Source: JADLHS01 sp049840435
GTDB taxonomy: Bacteria > Verrucomicrobiota > Verrucomicrobiia > Limisphaerales > JADLHS01
Direction of reading: 5' to 3'
Length of the DNA: 64,000 nucleotides
Assembly (NCBI GenBank): GCA_049840435.1
Contig: JASGKY010000042.1
Span: forward strand, 186,001 to 250,000
In this document: positions 17,815 through 27,424 of the stretch, piece after piece
How positions within the stretch are numbered: position 1 is the first letter of the stretch
Layout: each line of letters begins with the position of its first letter
Program-made: the position numbers and the translations under genes
The notes under the pieces: generated by a model
What the model saw: the letters and a program-made list of their open reading frames with translations, nothing else
The model's database searches: none
What the model was told of the DNA's origin: nothing

Positions 17815-18441
17815 ATGAGATTCCACTCGCGCTTTGAAGCCGGGCAGTTACTCGGCAAACGGCTGCGCTCCGCCGACGCCACGGCGGATCTGGTGCTTGG
17901 CCTGCCGCGCGGTGGCGTGGTGGTGGCGGCGGAAGTGGCGCACTGCCTCGATTGCCAGCTGGCCACGTTGGTGGTGCGTAAGATCGGGCATCCACAACAT
18001 CGCGAGCTGGCGGTGGGCGCCATCGCCGAGCCGGATATCGTCGTGCGCGATGAAGAATCGTTGCGCTGGAATCCGCCCAGTGCGGCGGCGTTGCACGCGG
18101 TCGAGGCGGAGGAGATGGAGCGGTTGCGGCGCTACCAAAAATTATTTCATTCCACGGGCCTGCCGGAGCTGAAAGGGAAAGAAATCTGGCTGGTGGATGA
18201 CGGATTGGCCACAGGCGCGACGATGGAAGCCGCCGTCCGCGCGGCACGCAAACGTCACGCGACCCGAGTAAAAGTCGCCGTGCCGGTGGCATCCAGCAAC
18301 GCGTTGACGCGCATTGCGCAACTGGCGGACGACGTGGTGGCACTGGAAGTGGACGCGGGCTTCCTGGCGGTTGGGCGTTATTACGAGGAGTTCAGGCAGG
18401 TCACCGATGAGGAAGTCGTGTCGTTACTCCGAGCGGCGTGA
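17815..18441 (+). CDS. Phosphoribosyltransferase-fold protein
   Basis: A 208-residue type I PRTase domain. The PRPP-binding signature is clear (IWLVDDGLATGATMEAAVRA, two acidic residues then the Thr-Gly-Ala-Thr loop), as is the N-terminal LVLGLPRGGVVVAAEVA loop. This is the stand-alone family often annotated simply as phosphoribosyltransferase; the substrate is not known. ATG 17815 is chosen because upstream codons would run into the divergent lactonase promoter region (80 bases between the two starts). It is followed by a REPIN. Confidence 0.9.
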   Translation: MRFHSRFEAGQLLGKRLRSADATADLVLGLPRGGVVVAAEVAHCLDCQLATLVVRKIGHPQHRELAVGAIAEPDIVVRDEESLRWNPPSAAALHAVEAEEMERLRRYQKLFHSTGLPELKGKEIWLVDDGLATGATMEAAVRAARKRHATRVKVAVPVASSNALTRIAQLADDVVALEVDAGFLAVGRYYEEFRQVTDEEVVSLLRAA

Positions 18442-18461
18442 CGCAAAACTCAGTCTGCTAT

Positions 18462-18530
18462 TGTAGCGGCGTTCTGGGAGCGCTTTTTTCGTTGTTCGCC
18501 AAGTTTCGGCGGTTATAGACCGCCGCTACA
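18462..18530. repeat. REPIN: diverged REP pair
   Basis: Left unit 18462-18483 starts TGTAGCGGCG and folds GCGTTC with GAGCGC, followed by six T. Right unit 18507-18530 is inverted and ends CGCCGCTACA. It lies between the phosphoribosyltransferase stop and the 3' end of the phosphatase gene, and the left hairpin plus T-run could also act as a terminator for the former. Confidence 0.75.
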
Positions 18531-18540
18531 ATGCGACAGC

Positions 18541-19740
18541 TCATTTCACGCGTTGATAAACTTCGTCGAACACCTGACCGCCTTCATTAATGGCGAGCAC
18601 GTGCCGGGCTTCGGGATAAAGCGTAACCACGTATATGTGGCGGATCGCTCCGCTCTCGGCGATGTACCACTTGGGCTTGGCGGAATCGGGTTTGCGGAGT
18701 TCCACGCCCCACGCGCCGTCGCCAAGATAGGTCGTTCCCTTGGGATCAACCTTCCCGGCGCGCAAGGGCAAGGTGCGTTTGAAGCAATGATCGTGGTTCT
18801 CAAATACGAGCTTCACGTTGTATTGGTCGAAGAGCGGACACCAGTGGGCACGGCCCTCCCTTGCTTGGGTGCCAGTGTCCTCGCGAAAACCGGGATACGC
18901 GGGCGTGTGATAAACCGGAATCACGTGCGGCACTTTGCGCCGCGTGGCCAGTTGCTTCTCCAGCCATTCAGTCTGCGCGCCGGCGATGGTGTGTGTGTGA
19001 TCCGAGTCGAGCAACAGCAGGCTGAAGTATTTGCCGAAGTCGAGGCATTGATAACCTTGCGGGCCGGGCGAGGAGAACAGCGTATAAAAGCTTTTCGCTC
19101 TTTCGACCGGCTGACGATACGAACCTTTCACCTCGTGATTACCAATGGTCACCAACATGGGAATCAGACGGCCATCCGGCGCGACAGCGCATTTCTTCCA
19201 GACATCAAAATACGTGAACCAGCGGGTGACCTGCTCTTCGTTCGTGCCGCCGTGGGCATAGGCGAGATCACCACCGAAGACGACAAAGGCCGGATCGGTC
19301 CGCGCCGCGAGCGTGGTCATGCGCTCCATCCACTCGCGTTTGTGGTACACGTCGCCACCAGAAACGAAGCGCACCGGCTGGCTTAAATCCTTGGGCATCG
19401 TGCGGAACTTAAAAACCTTTCCGTCGCGCTCGAAGGCGAATTCGTAATCCGTCGCCGGCGTAAGGCCCGTGAGTTCCAAAGTATGCACCCAGCGATCCGT
19501 GCCGACGAATGGCTGGGAACTACCGAGCGCGGTCTGCCAGTTCGTGTGACCACCGGGACGGTAGGAAAGTTCCGTGCGCGCTTCGCCCGCCGTGTGCCAG
19601 TGGATGGTCATGGTCGTGGTAGGATCGCGCTGCCATTGCAGATAGAGCGCGGGCGGATCAAAAGGTTTTTCCGCGGCCAGCCCAGTCAACACAACGAGCA
19701 GCAGGCATCCGAGGATCGTAAACATTTTGAGCGAACGCAT
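18541..19740 (-). CDS. Exported purple-acid-phosphatase-like metallophosphoesterase
   Basis: A 399-residue protein. A signal peptide (start at M1 or M6, MFTILGCLLLVVLTGLAAE) is followed by a fibronectin-III-like purple acid phosphatase N-terminal domain (~25-115) and a metallophosphoesterase domain. The dinuclear metal ligands are visible in order: SGGDVY, FGGDLAY, TIGNHEVKG, PVYHTPAYPG and FENHDHCF. It probably hydrolyses phosphomonoesters outside the cytoplasm. Length and motif order are normal for bacterial members. It is transcribed towards the REPIN. Confidence 0.9.
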   Translation of the reverse strand: MRSLKMFTILGCLLLVVLTGLAAEKPFDPPALYLQWQRDPTTTMTIHWHTAGEARTELSYRPGGHTNWQTALGSSQPFVGTDRWVHTLELTGLTPATDYEFAFERDGKVFKFRTMPKDLSQPVRFVSGGDVYHKREWMERMTTLAARTDPAFVVFGGDLAYAHGGTNEEQVTRWFTYFDVWKKCAVAPDGRLIPMLVTIGNHEVKGSYRQPVERAKSFYTLFSSPGPQGYQCLDFGKYFSLLLLDSDHTHTIAGAQTEWLEKQLATRRKVPHVIPVYHTPAYPGFREDTGTQAREGRAHWCPLFDQYNVKLVFENHDHCFKRTLPLRAGKVDPKGTTYLGDGAWGVELRKPDSAKPKWYIAESGAIRHIYVVTLYPEARHVLAINEGGQVFDEVYQRVK

Positions 19741-19845
19741 CAGAACATTTTCCGGCGCATGACAGAGGTGTCAAACATTCTGACTACACATGTTCGGATG
19801 GGTCTGGCCTTGAGTTGCAGCCGCGCTTGGGTGTTTAATCCGGAA

Positions 19846-20724
19846 ATGAAAACCAGCACGGGAATTTTAACAGCGACCCTCATAGCGGCGATTTCCATCT
19901 GCAATAGCGGTTGCAGTGCGCCCAAGGCCGCGGGCACGGGCGACAGTTTCACCGGCCCGCTCGGCATCCAACTCTACAGCTTGCGCGATGAGTTCAAAAA
20001 GGATGTGCCTGCCACGCTAGCTAAGGTGCATGCTTTCGGCTTCCGCACCGTGGAACTGGCGGGAACTTATGGGAAGTCGCCTGCAGAATTCACCGCCCTG
20101 CTCGCCGCCAACGATTTGAAAGCCGTGGCGGGACATTTCAGCTTTGAACGTTTCCGCGATGACCCCGAAGGTGTCGCCACGGAGGCCAAGGCACTGGGCC
20201 TGGAGTGGGCCGGCACCGCGTGGGTGCCGCATCAGGGCCAAGTGACAGAGGAATGGGCAAGAGAAACGGCAAAGGTTTTCAATCACGCGGGTGAGGTGTT
20301 GGCCAAGCACGGCATCAAATTCTATTACCACAATCATGGCTATGAATTCGTGCCGCACGATGCCGGCACGCTGTTTGATTTGCTGGTGAAAGAAACGAAG
20401 CCGGGCCTGGTGTATTTCGAGATGGACGTGATGTGGGCGGTGTTCCCCGGCCAAGACCCGACGCAGTTGATGGAGAAACACGCAGGTCGCTGGGCGTTGA
20501 TGCACGTCAAAGACCTGAAGAAAGGCGTGGCCACCGGTTCGCTGGCCGGCGGCACCGACACGCGGAATGACGTGGTGGTCGGCACAGGACAGACGGATTG
20601 GGCGGCATTGCTGCGCGCGTCGCAGAAGGCCGGAGTGAAACATTATTTCATCGAAGACGAATCGCCGACGGTGCTGGAACAGATTCCGCAGAGCTTGAAA
20701 TATCTGGAGAACTTGAAGTTTTAA
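19846..20724 (+). CDS. TIM-barrel sugar isomerase/epimerase lipoprotein
   Basis: A 292-residue xylose-isomerase-like TIM barrel. The start is ATG 19846, giving a lipoprotein signal (ATLIAAISICNSGC, acceptor Cys about residue 23); the longer frame from 19483 lacks this logic. Barrel features: GIQLYSLRDEF, FRTVELAGTYG, the metal-site region FYYHNHGYEF, YFEMDVMWA and LMHVKDLKKG. Such lipidated or exported epimerase-like proteins are common in Verrucomicrobiota and Planctomycetota; the substrate is unknown. A strong terminator follows. Confidence 0.88.
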   Translation: MKTSTGILTATLIAAISICNSGCSAPKAAGTGDSFTGPLGIQLYSLRDEFKKDVPATLAKVHAFGFRTVELAGTYGKSPAEFTALLAANDLKAVAGHFSFERFRDDPEGVATEAKALGLEWAGTAWVPHQGQVTEEWARETAKVFNHAGEVLAKHGIKFYYHNHGYEFVPHDAGTLFDLLVKETKPGLVYFEMDVMWAVFPGQDPTQLMEKHAGRWALMHVKDLKKGVATGSLAGGTDTRNDVVVGTGQTDWAALLRASQKAGVKHYFIEDESPTVLEQIPQSLKYLENLKF

Positions 20725-20753
20725 GTATCACCCACCAAAACGAACCTTTCCCC

Positions 20754-20787
20754 AACCCGCGCCCGCAACTGCGCGGGTTTTTCTTTG
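20754..20787 (+). terminator. Rho-independent terminator
   Basis: A perfect nine-base stem (AACCCGCGC with GCGCGGGTT), an eight-base loop and a T-rich tail, 29 bases after the epimerase stop. Confidence 0.85.
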
Positions 20788-20814
20788 CCCCCGTCCCGAT
20801 GACTGTGCGGCGGG

Positions 20815-23160
20815 CTATTTGCCCGGCTCAGGCGCGGTGGAGATTTGCGCCAACTGTTCGAGGCATCGCCCGGCTTCGCGCTGCAAAGCCTGACGCCCGA
20901 CAGCATCCAGCCCGAGCGGATCGAAGCGATGCCGGTAATGGAGACGGAGCAACTCCTCCAAAGGCAACCGCAGCCCGGCTAGCTCTGGCGCCGTCATCAC
21001 CCGGCGCAACCAATCCTGCAAGGATTCAGCCGGGCCGCGCGGCACACCTCGATCAGCCAGCCGTGCTTCCAACCGATAAAACTCCGAGTCCAAGCCCGGC
21101 CAGTTGGCGAAGAAGCTCTCATCGGCCTTGCGCTGCGCGCGGCGTTGGCGGCCCCGGCGAAAGATGATTTGATACAGCAGCAGGATCAGGCCGGGAGCGA
21201 CGACCCAGACAAGATATTGCTGGAGCTTGCTCTGGCCGTTGCGGAATTTGGAAAACTCGAAGATGAGGCGCGACCAGACATCGGAGAGCCACTGGAACGC
21301 GGAGAGTTTACTCCGCTCTGTTTCGACCCAAGACGCGGGCGTAGTCTCAAAATCGCGCCAGAGTTTCTGGCTCTCATCCCACACCAGTGTCCAGGCATGC
21401 GCATCGCTAAGCCGGACCACGTAACCTGAGCCGGACGTTTCATGCACGGCATAACCGGTGGCATACCGCGCCGGAATGCCCAATTGCCGCAGGAGCAACA
21501 CGGTGGCGGTGGCAAAATACTCACAATGGCCGGCTCGAGTCTCCAACAGGAAACGGCCGAGCGGCGTTTGATTTGTTTTCACGGCACGACTGGCGGTCTG
21601 CCAGGTCCGGTAAGTGAACTTGTCGTTAAAGAAACTGGAAACAGCGCGCACCACTTCGGGATAGGAACGGTTGGTCAAGCTCAGTTCCTGAATAACGGCA
21701 TTGAGCGCGGGCTGCTCCACCAGCGGCACGGCCAAATCTTCGTTCGTGCTGACCAGCGCGAACGACGGCAGGCCGGATGAGGCATTGGTCATGCGCGCGA
21801 TGTCAACGCTCGAAGGCAGCGGCAGGGGGGCGTCCTCGGGCCGGCGATTTGCGCGCCCTCCCCACGGGCGACCGCCCCCGTCACGCCGCCGCTGGCGTTC
21901 GGGATACAATCCAGCGCCTTCACCTAACAAGCGTTGTGTGCCTTGATTGAGGGTTGAGCCATGACCGGGCGGCATGTCAATCGTCTCACCGGGCCCATAA
22001 CGGGCATCAAAAATTACGAGCCCCGGCCCATGAACGATCACCGAGCCGGCGCTGTTTTTTTCGACCTGATAGGCGAACAAGTTTTCAAATCGGGTCGTAC
22101 CCGCAGGCAACGGCAGAAGGCCCGCCGGGGAATTGTTGTCATAGCCCTCCAGATAGCAGGCGATCTGAATGGTGGTATTGGTCCGCTTCTCCGTCAACAT
22201 GCTCCACTGGCCCGGGAGATGCGTAGGCGAATCTTCCGATACCTGCTGGAAATCTTCGCGGGACGAACCAGCCAGCCAGTTCTGTCGGTGATAAATCCGG
22301 TAGCTGGCTTCACGCAGATACGTGGGGATCTGCCCCGCTTTGGCAGGCTCAAGCCGGACCACGATCCGCCCGGAATTCTTGAGCTCCCCGACCGTGCCGA
22401 GCGCCGTGCGACTGATCAACGCATTATCCTGTCGGCGCAAAAAACGGGAGAACCACTGGGGATTCAGATTGGTAAGATACTGCTGCAACTGCCCCATGCC
22501 GCGTTGCCCAAAATAACCGCCCGCCGCGACGACCAGCAAAATTCCTAACCAGACCGCCAGACCAAACCGGCGGGACCGGTGCAGCCACAGCACCCATCCC
22601 ATCAACACCCAGAAGCCCCAGAAATACGAGTTGTCGTCTGCAGGATGAAAGCTGGCAGCCAGCAACGTGGCGCAGAAATAGGGGTAGCCGATGTTAAAGC
22701 CACGCCCGGCCAATTGCGCCCGGCCTTGGAGGTTTGCCTGCTTCCAGCGCCGCTGCATGATCAATGAAATCGTGAGTAGTGGAATCATCTCCCGCGTGCT
22801 GTAAACCTGGGCGAGAAGGAAAGGGAAGAAGATCATCGGCAGCCAACGCAATACCGCTGCCGCAGTCCGGGCGCTGGCCGTAGTGGCAGCTTGGGGATTC
22901 CCGGTGACATCTTGCCCGAGCAGAAAACCCACGCTGGCAGGCCCCTCGTTGCTGGTAAACGCATAGAGCGAGGCCCCAAGCAGCAGCAGACAACAGAAGG
23001 TCCAGACTCGACCGAAATCGGCGTCGGAGAAATCCCACCGAATCGTGAACACCCGGGAACTTTCGAGCAACACCGCCAACAATGCGCCGGGCAAAAACAA
23101 GTCCGACTGCCAGCCCCAGAAGAGCAGCGTTGCGCCCAGCAGTAATGGCGGCGGTTTCAT
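20815..23160 (-). CDS. Transglutaminase-like membrane protein (TgpA/DUF3488 type)
   Basis: A 781-residue protein. The N-terminal third has about six membrane helices (DUF3488-like), followed by a periplasmic transglutaminase-like domain with the catalytic triad region: Cys in AGHCEYFATATVLLLRQLGI (~543), His in LSDAHAWTLVWDE (~589), Asp in WRDFETTP (~604). A further membrane helix (VWVVAPGLILLLYQIIF) and a DUF4129-like C-terminal tail complete the usual TgpA plan. It is last in an operon after moxR-like and DUF58 genes, with a four-base ATGA overlap with DUF58. The set is usually linked to envelope homeostasis. Confidence 0.92.
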   Translation of the reverse strand: MKPPPLLLGATLLFWGWQSDLFLPGALLAVLLESSRVFTIRWDFSDADFGRVWTFCCLLLLGASLYAFTSNEGPASVGFLLGQDVTGNPQAATTASARTAAAVLRWLPMIFFPFLLAQVYSTREMIPLLTISLIMQRRWKQANLQGRAQLAGRGFNIGYPYFCATLLAASFHPADDNSYFWGFWVLMGWVLWLHRSRRFGLAVWLGILLVVAAGGYFGQRGMGQLQQYLTNLNPQWFSRFLRRQDNALISRTALGTVGELKNSGRIVVRLEPAKAGQIPTYLREASYRIYHRQNWLAGSSREDFQQVSEDSPTHLPGQWSMLTEKRTNTTIQIACYLEGYDNNSPAGLLPLPAGTTRFENLFAYQVEKNSAGSVIVHGPGLVIFDARYGPGETIDMPPGHGSTLNQGTQRLLGEGAGLYPERQRRRDGGGRPWGGRANRRPEDAPLPLPSSVDIARMTNASSGLPSFALVSTNEDLAVPLVEQPALNAVIQELSLTNRSYPEVVRAVSSFFNDKFTYRTWQTASRAVKTNQTPLGRFLLETRAGHCEYFATATVLLLRQLGIPARYATGYAVHETSGSGYVVRLSDAHAWTLVWDESQKLWRDFETTPASWVETERSKLSAFQWLSDVWSRLIFEFSKFRNGQSKLQQYLVWVVAPGLILLLYQIIFRRGRQRRAQRKADESFFANWPGLDSEFYRLEARLADRGVPRGPAESLQDWLRRVMTAPELAGLRLPLEELLRLHYRHRFDPLGLDAVGRQALQREAGRCLEQLAQISTAPEPGK

Positions 23161-24956
23161 TTTAGATTCGCCAGTTGTTCCCCGATCTGCCCGATTTCCA
23201 GTTGGTGAAATTGCTCGGGCGCATCATACATTGGACCGGGTAAAAGGCGTTCGGTTTCGCCAGCGGGCCGGATCACAAACACCCGCAACGGCACGCCCAA
23301 GAGCCGGAGTTTTTTCACCAGCTGTTGGCGCGCGTCATCCCACGCAAGCAATACACAGATGCACCCGCTGACGTTCTGAACATGATCCAACACCAGTCCC
23401 TCGAGTTGCTCGAACGTCCGGTTCCGGCACGGTTGCACGGCGGCTAAGATCTCCAACATCTGATCAGCGTGAGCCAGCCCCCGTCCCGCTGTAAATGCGT
23501 ATGCTTCCGCGCCAACAAACAAGAGATCCAGCAACGATTCCTGCGCGAGCACCGTGCAGGCAAATGACGCCGCGACCGACACCGCCTCTTCAAACGCATC
23601 GCTGTAGGGTCGAGCCGTAAAGGTGTCCAGCACCAGCGCGTGGCGGACGAAAAATTCATCCTCATATTCTTTCACAATCGGCTTGCCCGCCTTGGCCCAA
23701 CTGCGCCAGTGGATGTGTCGCGGGGGATCGCCGCGCCGATATTCCCGCAATGCCACGAACTCTTCGCTCTGGCCGATGTGCGACGCCATCGCCACACCGC
23801 CCTGCTGATATTTCATCTGACCGGGCAACGCGACGGGCGGGACCTCGTAGCGCCGCGGCAGGATCAACAGCGATTGCGGCACCGGCTGACTCCGGAGCGC
23901 GCGATAAACTCCCAGGGGATCAGGCCGCGCAAAGGTAACCCCATCAAACCGCACCAACCCCCGCCGGATCGGCGTGAGTTCCACTCGCACCTCCACTTCC
24001 TGCTGCGGCCGAAGGGTTGGCACATCGGCTTCCTTGGTCACAGCGAATTTGAACGGCGAACGAAAACGCCGGTTATCGAACCGGAAGGGCCGCACGTGGC
24101 GATCCTCGTCCAATTTGTATTCGCGCCACTGTTTGAATCGCGGTCGAGGATCGGTCAAATCTTCAATTAGATTCAATCCCGCCTGCCGGTGGCGGCTCAG
24201 ATTCTTCACCACCACCGAATACCAGATCGACTGCCCCACTGTGGCCAGCCGCGGCAACCGTCGCTCCACTTGAAATTCTCCGCGGAATCCAAACCGGAAC
24301 AGAAACCCCAGTAACAAGATCACTGCCAGCGGAACGAAAGCTTGGTAGCCGACGGCGCTATCCGCATCGAGGGACGCGAACATCGCCACGAGTGTTGCGC
24401 CGACCACGGATTGCCCAATGATTGTGAAACGCCGCTTGGTCCAATAGGTTGACCAGGTAGCGATGCGGTAAGCGCGATAAAACATCCACAGCGCGATGTT
24501 CACCGGGGAGAACCGGCGAAACTGCCGAATTGGCGTAGCCTCCGTAACCCCAGGGGAGAGGGTGCGATAGCCTCGGTTTTGATTCAACTTGGTCTCCAGC
24601 GCCTTGGCCTCCAGATAAAAGTGGCTGGGCCGGAAATGCAAGTTAGGCAACGGCGCGGGATATTTGACACGATACGCGACCGTGACAAGCACCGTCGCCC
24701 CGGTCGCGCGGAAGGTTGCGGTGACTTCATGTCGGAGCTTCAATTCGGAGATACTGACCAGCCCCCGCCAGCCGCTGCTGCGATGAAATTGAAATCCGTC
24801 CGCGGTGAATTCAAACTCCTCTGGAGCGGTGCTGCGGTAAAAATCCGCCGTGCTTTCCCGCACCCGGACCAGGTCGCCGGTGGCTTCCACCTGATAGACC
24901 TCCCGGAATTTCCAGAACGACCACCGCGGTTGTTTCAGGATTTGCGGCATGCACAA
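23157..24956 (-). CDS. DUF58 domain protein with N-terminal extension
   Basis: A 599-residue protein, longer than the usual ~300-430 residue DUF58 family. The C-terminal DUF58 region is clear (SEEFVALREYRRGDPPRHIH near residue 400, then a von Willebrand-like fold with LVLDTF and a late LLAWDD). Two hydrophobic segments near residues 180-225 anchor it. The first ~150 residues are an extra soluble beta-rich domain that I cannot assign. It sits between the MoxR-type ATPase (12 bases upstream) and the transglutaminase (overlapping), the standard order for this conserved operon. Confidence 0.9.
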   Translation of the reverse strand: MCMPQILKQPRWSFWKFREVYQVEATGDLVRVRESTADFYRSTAPEEFEFTADGFQFHRSSGWRGLVSISELKLRHEVTATFRATGATVLVTVAYRVKYPAPLPNLHFRPSHFYLEAKALETKLNQNRGYRTLSPGVTEATPIRQFRRFSPVNIALWMFYRAYRIATWSTYWTKRRFTIIGQSVVGATLVAMFASLDADSAVGYQAFVPLAVILLLGFLFRFGFRGEFQVERRLPRLATVGQSIWYSVVVKNLSRHRQAGLNLIEDLTDPRPRFKQWREYKLDEDRHVRPFRFDNRRFRSPFKFAVTKEADVPTLRPQQEVEVRVELTPIRRGLVRFDGVTFARPDPLGVYRALRSQPVPQSLLILPRRYEVPPVALPGQMKYQQGGVAMASHIGQSEEFVALREYRRGDPPRHIHWRSWAKAGKPIVKEYEDEFFVRHALVLDTFTARPYSDAFEEAVSVAASFACTVLAQESLLDLLFVGAEAYAFTAGRGLAHADQMLEILAAVQPCRNRTFEQLEGLVLDHVQNVSGCICVLLAWDDARQQLVKKLRLLGVPLRVFVIRPAGETERLLPGPMYDAPEQFHQLEIGQIGEQLANLK

Positions 24957-24968
24957 ACACGCGCCAGC

Positions 24969-25910
24969 TCACGCCGGCACTTTGATTTTCTTAACCACTT
25001 CATCCACCACCCCGCGCGACGTCAAACCCGAGAAGCGCGCCTGCGGCTGCATCACCAATCGGTGCGCAATCACGGGCACGGCCAATTCCTGGATCTGCTC
25101 CGGCGTAACGAATTCCTGGCCATCAAACAACGCCAGCGCCTGCGCGGCTTTCATCAACGCGATCGAAGCGCGCGGGCTCGCCCCAAGCTGGACGCCATTG
25201 GCCGAACGCGTGGCCCCGACCAGATCCACCACGTACCGCTTGAGCTCCTCACTGATGCGAATGTTCTGCGTCGCCCGCTTGATGGTGGTAATATCGGCCA
25301 GCGTCGCACAACTCGCCAACGCCTCGAGCGGATGATTTGTCGCCTGCGCCGTCAGCACCGCAACCTCGTCCTTCGGCTGCACATAGCCAAGCGTGAACTG
25401 CATCGCGAACCGGTCCATCTGCGCCTCGGGTAAAGGATATGTGCCGCGAAACTCAACCGGATTCTGCGTGGCGATGACGAAAAACATGTCGGCCAGATTG
25501 CGGCGTTCGCCATCCACGCTCACCTGATTTTCGCCCATCGCTTCGAGCAAGGCCGATTGCGTGCGCGGTGACGCGCGGTTGATTTCGTCGGCGAGCAGGA
25601 TATTCGTGAAGATCGGGCCTTCATGAAAATGAAACAGTTGATCGCGCTGGCTGAATACCGAGACGCCGAGAATATCCGACGGCAACAGGTCCGGCGTGAA
25701 TTGCACCCGCTTGAACCGTGCATCAATCGAACGCGCCAACGCCTTGGCGAGCGTGGTCTTGCCCGTGCCGGGGAAATCCTCTAGCAGCACATGGCCGCCG
25801 CTGGCCAGTGCCGCGAGCAATTTGCGCGTCGGCCCGGCCTGCCCTTGCATCACGTTGCTGATGTTGGCGGCGATATTCCGGAGGGTGTCGTGAGCAGAAA
25901 GTGAATTCAT
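24969..25910 (-). CDS. MoxR-family AAA ATPase
   Basis: A 313-residue AAA ATPase. Walker A is LLEDFPGTGKTTLAKAL (~residue 43), Walker B and following are LLADEINRASPRTQSALLEA (~103), sensor 1 is FVIATQNPVEFRGTYPLPEA, and the MoxR lid follows. Start ATG 25910 (MNSLSAHD) matches the family N-terminus; a 44-residue upstream extension is possible but is Arg-rich and atypical. MoxR proteins act as chaperones with DUF58 and VWA partners; here it heads that operon. The 174 bases to nagB, divergent, hold both promoters. Confidence 0.94.
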   Translation of the reverse strand: MNSLSAHDTLRNIAANISNVMQGQAGPTRKLLAALASGGHVLLEDFPGTGKTTLAKALARSIDARFKRVQFTPDLLPSDILGVSVFSQRDQLFHFHEGPIFTNILLADEINRASPRTQSALLEAMGENQVSVDGERRNLADMFFVIATQNPVEFRGTYPLPEAQMDRFAMQFTLGYVQPKDEVAVLTAQATNHPLEALASCATLADITTIKRATQNIRISEELKRYVVDLVGATRSANGVQLGASPRASIALMKAAQALALFDGQEFVTPEQIQELAVPVIAHRLVMQPQARFSGLTSRGVVDEVVKKIKVPA

Positions 25911-26084
25911 CGGCAATGCCTTGGACAACTTGAACAGCGGGCCGGACAGAAAGTTGCGGCGCAGGCGGCCTCGGCTGCGCATTGACCCCGGTTTTGTCCG
26001 CTGAACATGACGCACATTAACGTGTGCGCGGAGCAGCTGCAATTCTTAGTGTCCAACCCGGGCCGATTTGCTTAAATCCCGCCC

Positions 26085-26870
26085 ATGGAACTCATCATCC
26101 AGCGCGACAAGGAAGCGGCGGCATTGCTCGTCGCACGCATCGTCGCCAACGAAGTCCGCGCCCACCCGCGCGCCGTGCTTGGCCTCGCCACCGGCAGCAC
26201 CATGGAGGCGGTCTATGCGCAACTCGTACGGATGCATCGGGAGCACGGACTGGATTTTTCCGGCGTGCGCACGTTCAACCTGGATGAATACGTCGGCCTC
26301 GCGCCGAACGATCCGAATTCCTACCGACATTTCATGAACACCCACCTGTTCCAACAGGTGAACATCAAATTGGAAAACACCCATCTCCCCAATGGCCGCG
26401 CCGCCGATCTCGGCGGGGAATGTCGCCACTACGAACAGCTCATCATGGATGCGGGCGGCATTGATCTGCAATTGCTCGGCATCGGCAAATCCGGCCATAT
26501 CGGTTTCAACGAGCCGCTCTCCGCATTAAAATCACGCACACGGGAAAAAGCGCTCACCCCCACGACCATCAAACAGAATGCGCCGTTCTTCGGCGGTGAA
26601 GATAAAATGCCGCGCCGCGCCCTCACGATGGGCGTCGGCACGATCCTCGACGCCCGCCGCTGCTTGTTGCTCGCCACCGGCGAAGCCAAAGCCGACATCA
26701 TCGCGCAAGCCGTTGAAGGCCCGATCACGAGCATGGTCACCGCCAGTGCGCTGCAGCTTCACGCCAAGGCCACTGTCATCGTGGACGAAGCCGCCGCCGC
26801 CAAGCTGAAGGAAAAGGAATATTATCGCTGGATCTTCAACAGCGAACCGGAGTGGGAAGAGTATCGTTAG
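26085..26870 (+). CDS. nagB: Glucosamine-6-phosphate deaminase
   Basis: A 261-residue NagB converting glucosamine-6-phosphate to fructose-6-phosphate and ammonia, the last step of amino-sugar catabolism. The phosphate loop LGLATGSTMEAVYAQL, the catalytic FNLDEYVGL and the LLGIGKSGHIGFNEP segment with the active-site His are present, together with the C-terminal VTASALQLHAKATVIVDEAA. Length is normal for the bacterial short form. No other nag genes are adjacent; folA follows 82 bases downstream. Confidence 0.96.
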   Translation: MELIIQRDKEAAALLVARIVANEVRAHPRAVLGLATGSTMEAVYAQLVRMHREHGLDFSGVRTFNLDEYVGLAPNDPNSYRHFMNTHLFQQVNIKLENTHLPNGRAADLGGECRHYEQLIMDAGGIDLQLLGIGKSGHIGFNEPLSALKSRTREKALTPTTIKQNAPFFGGEDKMPRRALTMGVGTILDARRCLLLATGEAKADIIAQAVEGPITSMVTASALQLHAKATVIVDEAAAAKLKEKEYYRWIFNSEPEWEEYR

Positions 26871-26952
26871 GCCGCGAGCTTGCAGTTTGCTTTAAAGTAT
26901 CGCTTCCGCTTAACTGCGACCCGGTTTCGCACCCGCAACATTCAGCTTAAAC

Positions 26953-27420
26953 ATGCAACCCTTGAAAGCCATCGCCGCCATGTCGCTGAATCGCGTCATC
27001 GGCAACGGCAACCAGATCCCGTGGCACCTGCCCGAGGATTTCAAATGGTTCAAGGCCACGACCAGCAGCCATGTCATTGTCATGGGCCGAAAGACGTTTG
27101 AATCCATCGGCAAACCGTTGCCCAATCGTGAAACCATCGTATTGAGCCGCTCCGGGTGGGCGCATCCGGGCGTGAAGACAATCCACAGCTTGGATGAGTT
27201 ACCCGCGATGGTGGCCGACCGCCAGGTCTTCATCTGCGGGGGTGCACAGATTTACGAACAGACCCTCGCACAGTGTTCAGAGTTGTTGCTCACACTTGTG
27301 AAGCGTGAGGTGACCGGCGACGCCTTCTTCCCGAAGTTTGAAGACCGGTTTGAACTGTCCGAAGAAATCCGCGACACGGCTGAATTCAAGATTCTGCGCT
27401 ATCGAAATCGCAATCGATAG
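26953..27420 (+). CDS. folA: Dihydrofolate reductase
   Basis: A 155-residue DHFR reducing dihydrofolate to tetrahydrofolate with NADPH. Signature positions: IAAMSLNRVIGNGNQIPWHL with the Trp-His-Leu substrate site, acidic residue in LPEDFKWFK, VIVMGRKTFESIG, and the NADPH-site Gly-Gly in VFICGGAQIYEQTL. Normal length. thyA is not adjacent. It converges with the LolA-like gene (four bases between). Confidence 0.96.
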   Translation: MQPLKAIAAMSLNRVIGNGNQIPWHLPEDFKWFKATTSSHVIVMGRKTFESIGKPLPNRETIVLSRSGWAHPGVKTIHSLDELPAMVADRQVFICGGAQIYEQTLAQCSELLLTLVKREVTGDAFFPKFEDRFELSEEIRDTAEFKILRYRNRNR

Positions 27421-27424
27421 CCTG

